The notes under the pieces are model-generated. The model searched no databases. It was not told the origin of the DNA and was given only the letters and a program-made list of their open reading frames with translations. From Streptomyces calvus (lineage in GTDB: Bacteria > Actinomycetota > Actinomycetes > Streptomycetales > Streptomycetaceae), in NCBI RefSeq assembly GCF_006782915.1, contig NZ_VCNP01000056.1:744001-808000 (forward strand): a stretch of DNA of 64,000 bases, in the 5' to 3' direction. This document shows positions 16,459 through 24,159 of this stretch, piece after piece. Position numbers and translations under genes: made by a program. Positions within the stretch are counted from its first letter, which is position 1, and every line of letters begins with the position of its first letter.

Positions 16459-17242
16459 GGCGGCGGATCTCCTCACGCAGTTCCTCGGTGATCTCGGCGG
16501 ACAGTTCGGCGACCGCGCCGTCCTCGATGCGGCGCGGCTGCGGGATGCCGACCGTCCACTCCCGGGCGATCCGTCCCGGCCGGGACGACAGCAGCACGAC
16601 GCGCTGGGCGAGCTTGACCGCCTCGCGCACGTTGTGCGTCACGAACAGCACCGACAGTCCCGTCTCCTGCCAGACGCGGGTCAGTTCGTCGTGGAGCACG
16701 TCGCGGGTGATGGCGTCGAGCGCGGCGAACGGCTCGTCCATCAGCAGCAGCCGGCTGTCCTGGGCCAGGGCCCGCGCCAGCGCGACGCGCTGACGCATTC
16801 CGCCCGACAGTTCGTGCACCCGCTTGCCGTACGCACCCTTCAGCCGTACGAGTTCCAGCAGCCGTTCGGCCTCCGGCCGGCGGTCCGGCCTGGCCACCCC
16901 GCGCAGCCGCAGGGCGAGTTCGATGTTCCTGCCCGCGGTCAGCCACGGGAACAGGGCGTGCTCCTGGAACATCAGGGCGGGCCGGCCGTCGGTGCGGATC
17001 GAGCCGGCCGACGGCAGGTCCAGCCCCGCGACCAGGTTGAGCAGGGTGGACTTGCCGCACCCGGAGGCTCCCAGGAGGGTGACGAACTCGCCGGGCGCGA
17101 CATCGAGGGTGATGTCGTCCAGCACGAGTTGTCGTCCGCCGGGCGCGCCCGGTGCGGGGAAGGACTTCGAGACGTGCTCGACACGGGCGGCGTACGTGAC
17201 CGCCGTGGCGTCCTCGGTGGCCTGGGTGATGGTGGTGGCCAC
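16445..17242 (-). CDS. ssuB: Aliphatic sulfonate ABC transporter ATPase SsuB
   Basis: About 265 residues. Walker A is LGASGCGKSTLLNLVAGLD, the Q-loop region is ALMFQEHALFPWLTAGRNI, the signature is ELSGGMRQRVALARALA, Walker B is LLLMDEPFAALD and the H-loop is LFVTHNVREAV, the standard sequence of the nitrate/sulfonate/taurine importer ATPases. The GTG at 17242 has AGGAGG eight bases upstream; a GTG three codons earlier would overlap that site. It is the middle gene of ssuA-ssuB-ssuC. Confidence 0.88.
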   Translation of the reverse strand: MATTITQATEDATAVTYAARVEHVSKSFPAPGAPGGRQLVLDDITLDVAPGEFVTLLGASGCGKSTLLNLVAGLDLPSAGSIRTDGRPALMFQEHALFPWLTAGRNIELALRLRGVARPDRRPEAERLLELVRLKGAYGKRVHELSGGMRQRVALARALAQDSRLLLMDEPFAALDAITRDVLHDELTRVWQETGLSVLFVTHNVREAVKLAQRVVLLSSRPGRIAREWTVGIPQPRRIEDGAVAELSAEITEELREEIRRHGRH

Positions 17243-17294
17243 GGTCGTCACCTCCTGGGAGTTCGTCGGGTCCGGTGTGCGCTGCTCGTGCCGG

Positions 17295-18398
17295 CTAGGA
17301 GGTGCCGAGCCCGGCGTCGTCGACCGGGTTCTCGCCCTCGGCCTCCAGGACCTTGTTGAGGGGTGCGAGGTCGTAGATGCCCTTCAGGTCGGGCCGCTCC
17401 AGCAGGCCCGCCTTGACCGCGTGGTCGGCCTGGCTGTCGAGGGTGGCGGCGAGCGGGTCGTCGAGGAAGGCGATGGACGCCCAGGCCGGGTCGAGGACGT
17501 CGGCGGGCAGCGCCTTGCCCGACAGCTCCTTCAGCGCGGTGTTGGCGGAGGCCTTCGCCCGCTCCGGGTTGGCGTTGATCCACCGGTTGGTCCGCACCGA
17601 GCCGCGCAGCACGGCCTCGACCACGTCCGGGTGCTCCTCGAGGAACGTCTGCGACACGATGATGTTCGTGATGACGAACTTGTCGTCGGGCCACAGCGTC
17701 GACTCGTCGAGCAGCACCTTCGCGCCTTCGGCGACCAGCTTGGACGCGGTCGGCTCCGGCACCCAGGCGCCGTCGACGGAACCGGACCTGTAGGCGTCCG
17801 GGGTGACCTTGTTGTCGGTGCGGACGACGGAGACGTCGCCCTTGCCGCTCTGCGCGTCGACCTTCCAGCCCTGGTCGGCGATCCAGTTGAGGAACGCGAC
17901 GTCCTGCGTGTTGCCGAGCTGAGGCGTGGCGATCTTCTTGCCCTTGACGTCCTTCAGGGACTTGATCTTCTCCGGGTCGACGACGAGCTTCACGCCGCCG
18001 GATGCGGAGCCGCCGACGATGCGCAGGTTCCTGCCGCCCGACTTGGTGTAGCCGTTGATGGCGGGGGAGGGGCCGATCCAGCCGATGTCGATGGACCCGG
18101 CGTTCAGCGCCTCGATCTCGGAGGGTCCGGCGTTGAACGTGGACGTCTTGATGGTGGTGCCGCCGAGCTCCTTCTGGAACAGGCCCTCCTGCACGCCCAC
18201 CAGGGCGGTGGCGTGGGTGAGGTTGGGGAAGTAGCCGATGCGCACTTCGGCGGCGGAGAGCTTCTTGCCGCCCGCCGCGGCCGCGGGCCGCTCGTCGTCG
18301 GTGGCCTGGGAGCCGTATCCGCAGGCGGTGAGCAGCAGGGGGAGCGCCGCGAGGGCGGCGAGGGTGCGCAGGGCGGCGAGCGGTCTTGCGGCAGACAC
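17295..18398 (-). CDS. ssuA: Aliphatic sulfonate ABC transporter substrate-binding lipoprotein SsuA
   Basis: 367 residues from a GTG with GAGGA seven bases upstream. The lipobox is LLLTAC (Cys26). The mature protein has the SsuA/TauA start VRIGYFPNLTHATALVGVQEGLF and the conserved ALNAGSIDIGWIGPSPAI ligand-lobe segment. Two-lobed periplasmic-binding-protein fold, anchored outside the cell. A conserved short leader peptide lies about 190 bases upstream and a palindrome upstream of that, so the operon is probably controlled by sulfur supply. Specificity for sulfonate rather than taurine or nitrate is inferred from operon order and the sulfur context. Confidence 0.85.
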   Translation of the reverse strand: MSAARPLAALRTLAALAALPLLLTACGYGSQATDDERPAAAAGGKKLSAAEVRIGYFPNLTHATALVGVQEGLFQKELGGTTIKTSTFNAGPSEIEALNAGSIDIGWIGPSPAINGYTKSGGRNLRIVGGSASGGVKLVVDPEKIKSLKDVKGKKIATPQLGNTQDVAFLNWIADQGWKVDAQSGKGDVSVVRTDNKVTPDAYRSGSVDGAWVPEPTASKLVAEGAKVLLDESTLWPDDKFVITNIIVSQTFLEEHPDVVEAVLRGSVRTNRWINANPERAKASANTALKELSGKALPADVLDPAWASIAFLDDPLAATLDSQADHAVKAGLLERPDLKGIYDLAPLNKVLEAEGENPVDDAGLGTS

Positions 18399-18588
18399 GG
18401 AGGTGTCCTCTCGGGGAGGGGCGATCGGGGAGGGGGCGGTCGGGGCCACGGAGGTGAGCCGTGCGGCCCGTGGGCGCGCACCGGTGCTGCGCTCGCCGGC
18501 CGTCGTCGGCCGTCGGGCGGGCGGAGGGTTGCCGTGCCGGGATGCCGGGCGGATGCCGGCGGCGTGCGGGCGGTGCGGCGGTGGGATC

Positions 18589-18690
18589 TCAGACGGGCCG
18601 ACAGAGGGCGGTGGAGGTGCGGCCGTAGTCGATGTGGCGGCGCGAGGTCAGCAGGGGCCCCGGCCGGACCGTGCGGTCGAGCGCGCGCAT
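18589..18690 (-). CDS. Short leader peptide of the ssu operon (RRHIDYG type)
   Basis: A 33-codon frame from ATG at 18690 that contains the sequence RRHIDYGRTSTALC near its C-terminus. This motif marks a widespread family of Streptomyces putative leader peptides found before sulfur-metabolism operons. It is too short to be an enzyme and is followed by a leader of about 190 bases before ssuA, so an attenuation role sensing cysteine or a related signal is inferred. The palindromic operator at 18717 lies just upstream. A related peptide occurs at 21251-21334 in the same window. Confidence 0.8.
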   Translation of the reverse strand: MRALDRTVRPGPLLTSRRHIDYGRTSTALCRPV

Positions 18691-18716
18691 GGCCGTCCCC
18701 CCCTTGTATCCCTAGT

Positions 18717-18739
18717 TTTCCTACCTGGATGCTAGGGAT
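18717..18739. promoter_or_regulatory. Palindromic operator upstream of the ssu leader (TTTCCTA-N9-TAGGGA)
   Basis: TTTCCTA at 18717-18723 is separated by nine bases from TAGGGAT at 18733-18739. The site is embedded in a larger inverted repeat of ATCCCTAG and CTAGGGAT. The same arrangement, TTTCCTA-N9-TAGGAAA, occurs before the other leader peptide at 21374. It lies between the ssu leader and the end of the Rrf2 gene, and the Rrf2 protein is the obvious candidate to bind it. Confidence 0.65.
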
Positions 18740-18809
18740 CGTGGCAGAAGAGGGCCCGCACCCCAAGGGGGTGTTCACATGCCGGACAATGCCGTTCCGA
18801 GTGCTGGGA

Positions 18810-19268
18810 TCAGGGGTTGACCCAGGCGTCCGGCGTCTCGGTCAGCGCGGACACGCCCGCGGGCAGCCGGGCGGACGCGACGTCGGCGAGCGACACGCCG
18901 TCGAGGATTTCGCGGACGTTGGACCGCAGCGCGATCCACAGCGGGAGCAGCGACTCCGCGGGGCCGCTGTAGGACAGCTCCGGCGGGCGGACGCCGCGCA
19001 CCGAGACCAGCGGTCCGTCCACGACGCGGATGACGTCGGCGATGCTGATGGAGTCGGCGGGCCGGGCCAGCCGGTAGCCGCCGTTCCCGCCGCGCTGGCT
19101 GAGAACGAGACCGCCCCGGCGCATGTCGTTCAGGATGCTCTCGAGGAACTTGTGCGGGATGTCCTGGGCGTCGGCGATGGCCTCGGCCTTGAGTGGCTCG
19201 TCGTCCCCTGACGCGGCGAGTTGCAGCGCGGCACGTACCGCGTAGTCCGCCCTGGCTGAGATCCGCAT
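18810..19268 (-). CDS. Rrf2-family transcriptional regulator (cysteine-free)
   Basis: 152 residues starting MRISARADYAVRAALQLAAS at 19268, the normal Rrf2 N-terminus; an upstream in-frame ATG adds eleven atypical residues. The winged helix includes IPHKFLESILNDMRRGGLV and SQRGGNGGYRLARP, the wing conserved in the family. There are no cysteines, so it is not an iron-sulfur sensor such as IscR or NsrR; CymR, the Rrf2 repressor of sulfur genes in Gram-positive bacteria, also lacks them. Its place between ssuABC and the flavin monooxygenase, with two matching palindromes nearby, suggests that it controls both units. Confidence 0.85.
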   Translation of the reverse strand: MRISARADYAVRAALQLAASGDDEPLKAEAIADAQDIPHKFLESILNDMRRGGLVLSQRGGNGGYRLARPADSISIADVIRVVDGPLVSVRGVRPPELSYSGPAESLLPLWIALRSNVREILDGVSLADVASARLPAGVSALTETPDAWVNP

Positions 19269-19336
19269 GTGCCCATTATCCCGTAACCGGGCGGACGGCA
19301 CCGCAGCGGGCGGCCGCCGGGGAGGCGGTCGCGGCG

Positions 19337-20569
19337 TCAGGACGGCGAGGGGCCGAACGGAGGGTGTGTGCCGTTGAGGAAGTAGTCGCCGACGTCGCGG
19401 AGCCGGTGGGTGACGGGTTCGTACAGGGTGTGGGTGCGAGCGTTGCGCCAGAAGCGGTCCAGGCCCAGCGGCGCGGCGGCGGAGCGGGGGCCGACGATGT
19501 CGAGCGCGCGGGTGGTGGACTCCTGCGCCGCCCTGGACGCGGCGGCCTCCGCCAGGGCGACGAGGACGGAGATCTCCGCGTACTCGTCGTGGGTGAGGAC
19601 CTCGCCGCGCCGCAGCCCGCCCCGCAGCGCGTCCAGCGCCTGGCCGGTGAGGGCCGACGCGGCACGGGTGAGGAGGGTGAGTTCGCCGTAGGAGGTCAGG
19701 AGCTGGGGGTCGTGCGGTGTGCCGGCCGGCCAGGCGAGGTGCCGGGGCGCGTGGCCGGCCCTGCTGTACTCGCGGGCCTCGGCGAGCACGCCCTCGGCCA
19801 TGCCGAGCAGCAGGTGGACGGAGACCAGACGGCCGGCCGGGGACGCCAGGGCGGTGCGGGGCGACTGCGCGTCCTCGTCCGACGGCAGGGTGCCGAGCAC
19901 GTCGTCGTCGGTGACCGTGACCGCGTCGAACTCCACGCTGCCGCCCGCCGCGAGCCGCTGGCCGAAGGTGTCGGTGTCGTCGTCGATCCGTATGCCGGGA
20001 CGGGCCGGGTCCACGACGACGCCGACGGTCTCGCCGGTCCCGGCCCGGACCGCCCGCACGGCGATCCGGTCGGCGACCAGCACCCCGGTGGGGTAGCTCT
20101 GCCGGCCGTCGAGCACCAGGCCGCCGGCCGTCCCGGTGAGCGTCAGCAGCGGTTCACCGCCGGTGAAACCGCCGCCCCAGTACCACTGTTCCGCCGCGGA
20201 GCGCCGCACCACGCCCGCGGCGAGCGCCGGTTCGGCGAGGAAACCGGCGCTCCACGACAGGAAGTAGTGGGAGCCGAGCAGTTGGCCGATCGCGCCGTCG
20301 GCCGCGCCGATCTCGCGCACCACGGCACAGGCCGTCGGCCAGTCGGCGCCGCCGCCCCCGACACCGGCCGGTGCCAGGAGCGTCAGCAGTCCGGCCTCGC
20401 GCAGCCGGGCCACCTCGTCCGAGGGGACCTTGCCCGCCTGTTCCCGCGCCACCGCGTCGGTGGCCAGGTCGTCCGCCACGTCGCGGGCCACGCGCAGCCA
20501 GTGCGCGCGTCCGGGCCCTGTCGGTTCGGACGGCGGGGCGGGACCGGACGGCGCGGTGGCAACGCCCAT
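19337..20569 (-). CDS. Acyl-CoA-dehydrogenase-fold flavin monooxygenase (DszC/SfnB-like)
   Basis: 410 residues with the acyl-CoA dehydrogenase fold: helical N-terminal domain, a central beta domain around WYWGGGFTGGEPLLTL, and a C-terminal helical bundle with EYSRAGHAPRH and ALDIVGPRSAAAPLGLDRFWRNARTHTLYEP, the latter typical of DszC/SfnB-type reduced-flavin oxygenases. These proteins release sulfur from sulfones or organosulfur compounds. It is encoded 12 bases after an OmpR-like regulator and behind a leader peptide, beside ssuABC, which supports a role in using organic sulfur. The ATG has GAGGAGA upstream. No flavin reductase is next to it, so reduced FMN would come from elsewhere. Confidence 0.82.
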   Translation of the reverse strand: MGVATAPSGPAPPSEPTGPGRAHWLRVARDVADDLATDAVAREQAGKVPSDEVARLREAGLLTLLAPAGVGGGGADWPTACAVVREIGAADGAIGQLLGSHYFLSWSAGFLAEPALAAGVVRRSAAEQWYWGGGFTGGEPLLTLTGTAGGLVLDGRQSYPTGVLVADRIAVRAVRAGTGETVGVVVDPARPGIRIDDDTDTFGQRLAAGGSVEFDAVTVTDDDVLGTLPSDEDAQSPRTALASPAGRLVSVHLLLGMAEGVLAEAREYSRAGHAPRHLAWPAGTPHDPQLLTSYGELTLLTRAASALTGQALDALRGGLRRGEVLTHDEYAEISVLVALAEAAASRAAQESTTRALDIVGPRSAAAPLGLDRFWRNARTHTLYEPVTHRLRDVGDYFLNGTHPPFGPSPS

Positions 20570-20581
20570 GGCGGGGTCTCC

Positions 20582-21139
20582 TCAAGGTCGGTGGCAGGCC
20601 GCGGTGTCGGGCACGTACTTGTAGCCCACCCGCCGCACGGTGACGATCCGCTGCCGGTGCGCCCGGCCCAGCTTGCGGCGCAGGCGGGCGATGTGGACGT
20701 CCACGGTGCGGCCGTCGCCGATGTGGTCGTAGCCCCAGACCGCGGTCACCAGCCGGTCGCGCGAGTGCACCTGGTGGGGATGGCTGACGAGATGGGCGAG
20801 CAGCTCGAACTCCAGGTAGGTGAGGTCGAGTTCGCGCCCGTCCAGCTCGGCGACGTGACGCGTGGGATCGATCCGTACGACGTCGTCCCCGGCGGGCCGG
20901 GCGGGGGCCGGTGCGGGGGGCGTGGGGTGGACCGGCCTGATCTGCGGACGGGGCCGGTCCTTGACGAACAGTTCGGTGACGTCGGTGCCCTCGGGGACGA
21001 GGAGCAGATAGCCGACGAGCGGCGCGGAGGCGGCCGGGCCGGTGCCGTCCGGCGTGCCGTCGCCCACCAGGCGGAGGTGGCGCGACTCGGCGGGCGGCGG
21101 ATCGTGCGGGGCGGAGTGGGAGGAGAGTGCCGTGGTCAT
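20582..21139 (-). CDS. OmpR/PhoB-type winged-helix DNA-binding protein without receiver domain
   Basis: 185 residues. The C-terminal 95 residues are a complete OmpR/PhoB effector domain: ELDLTYLEFELLAHLVSHP, SRDRLVTAVWGYDHIGDGRTVDVHIARLRRKLG and VRRVGYKYV. The N-terminal 80 residues are proline-rich and do not look like a phosphoacceptor receiver domain, so it is not a normal response regulator. It follows the leader peptide at 21251 and precedes the flavin monooxygenase by 12 bases, so it probably activates that sulfur-acquisition unit. GAGGGA lies eight bases before the ATG. Confidence 0.85.
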   Translation of the reverse strand: MTTALSSHSAPHDPPPAESRHLRLVGDGTPDGTGPAASAPLVGYLLLVPEGTDVTELFVKDRPRPQIRPVHPTPPAPAPARPAGDDVVRIDPTRHVAELDGRELDLTYLEFELLAHLVSHPHQVHSRDRLVTAVWGYDHIGDGRTVDVHIARLRRKLGRAHRQRIVTVRRVGYKYVPDTAACHRP

Positions 21140-21250
21140 GACGTATGTCCCTCGGAAGCGTGTCGGGCCGTCGGGAAGCAGGCGCGGGCGCGCCCGACGA
21201 CCGGGAGGTGCGGGGGCGGAGCGGCGGATGCGGAGGTGTGACCGCGTGCC

Positions 21251-21334
21251 TCAGGCGCGACAGCAGGCGGCGCTGACGACGTGACCGAAGTCGACATGCC
21301 GACGGCGAACGAGTCGCTGCTGTGTACGGGACAT
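21251..21334 (-). CDS. Short leader peptide of the monooxygenase operon (RRHVDFG type)
   Basis: A 27-codon frame from ATG at 21334 with RRRHVDFGHVVSAACC, clearly related to the RRHIDYG peptide upstream of ssuABC. In-frame ATGs at 21340 and 21343 are alternative starts. It ends 111 bases before the OmpR-type gene and is preceded by the palindrome at 21374. The cysteine pair at its end fits translation-dependent sensing of cysteine, but this is inference. Confidence 0.7.
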   Translation of the reverse strand: MSRTQQRLVRRRHVDFGHVVSAACCRA

Positions 21335-21373
21335 GGGCATCATCCTGCGCACTCCGCCGCGGCCCGTCAAGGC

Positions 21374-21396
21374 TTTCCTAGTAATTCGATAGGAAA
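21374..21396. promoter_or_regulatory. Palindromic operator (TTTCCTA-N9-TAGGAAA) upstream of the second leader peptide
   Basis: A perfect 7-bp inverted repeat: TTTCCTA at 21374-21380 and TAGGAAA at 21390-21396 with a nine-base spacer. Sequence and spacing match the site upstream of the ssu leader, so both units probably belong to one regulon. Confidence 0.7.
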
Positions 21397-21429
21397 CATG
21401 GGGAAGGAGTGCCCGGACGGCCGCGGGCG

Positions 21430-21630
21430 TCAGGCCTCGGCGTCCGGATCCTCCCGGAAACCGACGGAGAGTTCGCTGCGGGAGCGCACGCCCAGCTTCG
21501 CGTGGACATGCGTCAGGTGGTACTGCACGGTCTTCACCGAGATGAACAGCTCCAGCGCCGCCTGCTGATTCGTCGCACCGGCCGCCACCAGCCGGGCCAC
21601 CGCCCGCTCCTGCGCAGTGAGCCGGGCCAG
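21430..21630 (-). pseudogene. LuxR-family regulator, C-terminal HTH fragment
   Basis: The last 66 or so codons of a LuxR-type regulator: LTAQERAVARLVAAG, TNQQAALELFISVKTVQYHL and HVHAKLGVRSRSEL form a complete LuxR helix-turn-helix. Upstream on this strand the similarity stops abruptly at about 21630, where the sequence becomes the antisense of a hydrolase gene. The rest of the regulator is missing, so this is a decayed fragment left by a rearrangement. Confidence 0.75.
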
Positions 21631-21636
21631 ACCCGG

Positions 21637-22443
21637 AGCGGCACGCCCACCGGCCCGCCGGATGCGCCGCTGCTCGTCCTGGGCCCCTCGCTGGGCACCA
21701 CGACCCGCATCTGGCAGGCCCAACGTGCCCGCCTCGGCGAGGACTTCCGTGTCCTGCGCTACGACCTGCCGGGCCACGGAGGTTCACCGACCGGGGCCCT
21801 GCGCGACCCGTCACCGGGGGCGACGACCGTCGACGACCTCGCCGACGCGGTCCTCGCCCTGGTCGACGACGTCACCGGCGGCGAGGAGCCGTCTGCCTTC
21901 CACTGCGCGGGCATCTCCCTGGGCGGTGCCGTCGGCGCGTGGCTCGCGCTGCGCCATCCGCGGCGGGTGGCCGCGCTCGCCCTGGTCTGCAGCTCCGCCC
22001 GGTTCGGGGCGGAGAGGCCCTGGCGGGAGCGCGCGGAGCTGGTGCGCCGGGAGGGCATGGCGCCGCTGCGGGAGACCAGCCCGGGCCGGTGGTTCGCCGA
22101 CCCGGCCACCGCACGCACCCCTGTCGGACGCGCACTGCTGGACGACCTCGCCGCCGTGGATCCCGCGGGCTACGCGGCCTGCTGCGACGCCCTGGCCGGC
22201 TACGACGTACGTGCCGAACTGCCCGCGGTTCAAGCGCCCACCCTCGTCATCGGCGGCACCCACGACCTGGCCACCCCCCTCGGCCACGCCCGGGAACTCG
22301 CCGGACTCGTGCCCGGCGCCGTACTGCGGACCGTCGGCTGCGGGCACCTGGCCGTCGAGGCGCCGGACGCCGTGGAGCGGGCCCTGGCGTCCTTCCTGGC
22401 CGGTGGTCAGGCGGTGGCGCGGCGGATGTCGATGTTGCCGTAG
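21637..22443 (+). pseudogene. Alpha/beta hydrolase (3-oxoadipate enol-lactonase-like), 5' end missing
   Basis: About 268 codons of an alpha/beta hydrolase close to PcaD: oxyanion segment LVLGPSLGTTTRIWQ, then FRVLRYDLPGHGGS, nucleophile elbow AGISLGGAVGAWLAL, the acid region VIGGTHDLATPLGHA and catalytic histidine VGCGHLAVEAP. The catalytic residues are intact, but the frame runs backwards into the antisense of a LuxR fragment with no ATG or GTG near the expected N-terminus. The first ten to fifteen residues are therefore lost and the gene is probably not expressed normally. Its 3' end overlaps the convergent DUF4097 gene by 37 bases. A start within the LuxR region cannot be excluded. Confidence 0.65.
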
Positions 22444-23255
22444 CGGGTACGGGCGTGGATCTTGACGGTGTCGCCGGTGCCGTCGTCGTGGGGGGCGTGG
22501 GAGGGGGTGAGGGTGTTGCGGACCTGGCCGGAGCCGGAGTCGGCGTCGAGCCAGGCGGCGGTGCCTTCGCGGATGCCGATGTCGATGGCGCCGTGGGAGG
22601 TTTCCAGGCGGGCGGTGCCGCGGGCGAGGGCGGCGACGCGGAGGGTGCCGTGGGCGGTGGTGGCGGTGACGGAGTCCTCGGCGCGGGTGATGTCGATGTC
22701 GCCGTTGGCGCCGCTGACGTGCAGTTCGCCGGTGGCGGTGCCGACGGTGGTGGTGCCGTGGGAGTTCTTCAGGACGGCGGGGCCGTCGAGCCGGCCGGCG
22801 CGCAGGCTGCCGGAGCTGGTGGTGATCTCGGCGGGGCCGTGGACGTGCTGGACGCTGATGGAGCCGTGGGAGGCGGTGAGCTTCAGCGGGCCGGTGGCAT
22901 CGAGGCGGACGTCGCCGGCGGAGGTCTTGACGTGGACCTCGCCGAGGCGGCCTTCGCCGAACACCTGGGTCCAGGCGCCGGTGATGTCGGCGTCGGAGCC
23001 GGTGGGCAGGGCGACGGCGATGTCGACGGTGCCGGTGCGGCCGAACAGGCCGGGCTTGGGCGTGCGGACGGTCAGGACGCCGTTCGCGCAGGTGATGTGG
23101 GTCTGGTCGGCGGTGCGGACGTCCAGTTCCTTCTTCGGGTCACGCGGGCGCACCTCCACGACGGTGTCGCGGCGGTCGCCCGCGGTGAACTGCACGGAAC
23201 CGGCGTCCACATGGACCGTGGCGGAGAGGGGTGCGGGCGTGTCGAACGTGGGCAT
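22407..23255 (-). CDS. DUF4097 family beta-repeat protein
   Basis: 282 residues built of short repeated beta strands (GDVRLDATGPLKL, GSISVQHVHGPAEI, GDIDITRAEDSV, GNIDIRRATA), typical of DUF4097 adhesin-like proteins, which probably form a right-handed beta-helix. No signal peptide, so it is likely cytoplasmic. The ATG has GAGGAC upstream. It lies 55 bases after an RHH-domain gene on the same strand, a common pairing in Streptomyces. The molecular role is unknown. Confidence 0.8.
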   Translation of the reverse strand: MPTFDTPAPLSATVHVDAGSVQFTAGDRRDTVVEVRPRDPKKELDVRTADQTHITCANGVLTVRTPKPGLFGRTGTVDIAVALPTGSDADITGAWTQVFGEGRLGEVHVKTSAGDVRLDATGPLKLTASHGSISVQHVHGPAEITTSSGSLRAGRLDGPAVLKNSHGTTTVGTATGELHVSGANGDIDITRAEDSVTATTAHGTLRVAALARGTARLETSHGAIDIGIREGTAAWLDADSGSGQVRNTLTPSHAPHDDGTGDTVKIHARTRYGNIDIRRATA

Positions 23256-23310
23256 GGCTGGTCCGTCCTCGTGGGTCGTCCGGCGTGATGGGGTGCGGGC
23301 GGTGGCGCGG

Positions 23311-23829
23311 TCAGCGCACCCAGCCCGTGAAGCTCTGCCCGATGCTGCGGGCCGGCTCCGCCGGACGTGCCGCGCCTCCGCCGTCGACCGCGGCCGACAC
23401 GGCGCGCACCAGCCACGCGTTCACCGACAGGCCCTCGCGGGACGCGGCCTCCTCGGCGCGGGCCTTGAGGTGGGCCGGCAGACGCAGATTGACCCGGGCC
23501 GTGCCGCCCTCGTCACCGTCCGCGGGTGGCTGCGCCCGGGGTGCTTCGACGGGCGCGGCCGGCTCCACGGGCGCGCCGCGGCCGGCGGGCGGCGGCGTCA
23601 CCACGAAGTCGGGGTCGAGCCCGCGCAGCCGCACGTCGACCGCGCCCGGAGCGAGCTCGCGGGTGATCTCGTCCATCGCGGCGGACAGCACCCCGAGCAT
23701 GGTCAGCCGCGTCACCGACTCCAGGGAGGCGGTGAGCCGCTCGGCCAGCTCACGGGCTTCCTCGCCGCCGGCCTCGGCGGCCACCACGAGTTCGCGGCGG
23801 AGGGTGTCGACATACGGGGTGAGATCCAT
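23311..23829 (-). CDS. Ribbon-helix-helix (HicB/Arc-like) DNA-binding protein
   Basis: 172 residues. The N-terminal part (MDLTPYVDTLRRELVVAAEAG onward) is helical; residues 50-100 are a linker rich in Pro and Ala. The C-terminal ARVNLRLPAHLKARAEEAA and GLSVNAWLVRAVSAAV is a ribbon-helix-helix domain, as in HicB antitoxins and Arc repressors. It is the first gene of a pair with the DUF4097 gene and probably represses it; no toxin gene is visible. Palindromic CATGACGCCATCATGGCGCC surrounds the start codon and may be its own operator. There is no good ribosome binding site, so the message may be leaderless. Confidence 0.75.
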   Translation of the reverse strand: MDLTPYVDTLRRELVVAAEAGGEEARELAERLTASLESVTRLTMLGVLSAAMDEITRELAPGAVDVRLRGLDPDFVVTPPPAGRGAPVEPAAPVEAPRAQPPADGDEGGTARVNLRLPAHLKARAEEAASREGLSVNAWLVRAVSAAVDGGGAARPAEPARSIGQSFTGWVR

Positions 23830-23908
23830 GACGCCATCATGGCGCCACGATGGCACCTCGGGCAAACCCGGAGTGATGCCGGTCCGCTGAGCGCTCCGGC
23901 CCCGGGGA

Positions 23909-24010
23909 TCAGCCGCGGTCGGGCAGGGGGACGATGCCGTCGTCGCCGGCGTGCAGGATGTCGCCGGGCCGGAAGGTGACACCGCCGAAGGCGACGGGCG
24001 TCACCGGGGC
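23909..24010 (-). pseudogene. RraA-like protein, C-terminal remnant
   Basis: About 33 codons ending in FGGVTFRPGDILHAGDDGI, the conserved C-terminal motif of the RraA/dimethylmenaquinone-methyltransferase-like family. Nothing upstream in any frame continues the family, and no start fits, so only the tail survives. The rest of the gap to 24160 holds no gene. Confidence 0.55.
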
Positions 24011-24159
24011 CGGGACCCGCGGCCGGCCACCACGCCGACACGACGACCGGGGGACGGAGAGGGGCGCCACGGTCACCGTGACGGCCCGGCGCACCGCGGC
24101 CTCGCCCCGCCCACCCCCGGGTTCCGCCCCGGAAATCCCGCACCCCGCACTCCCGGCCG

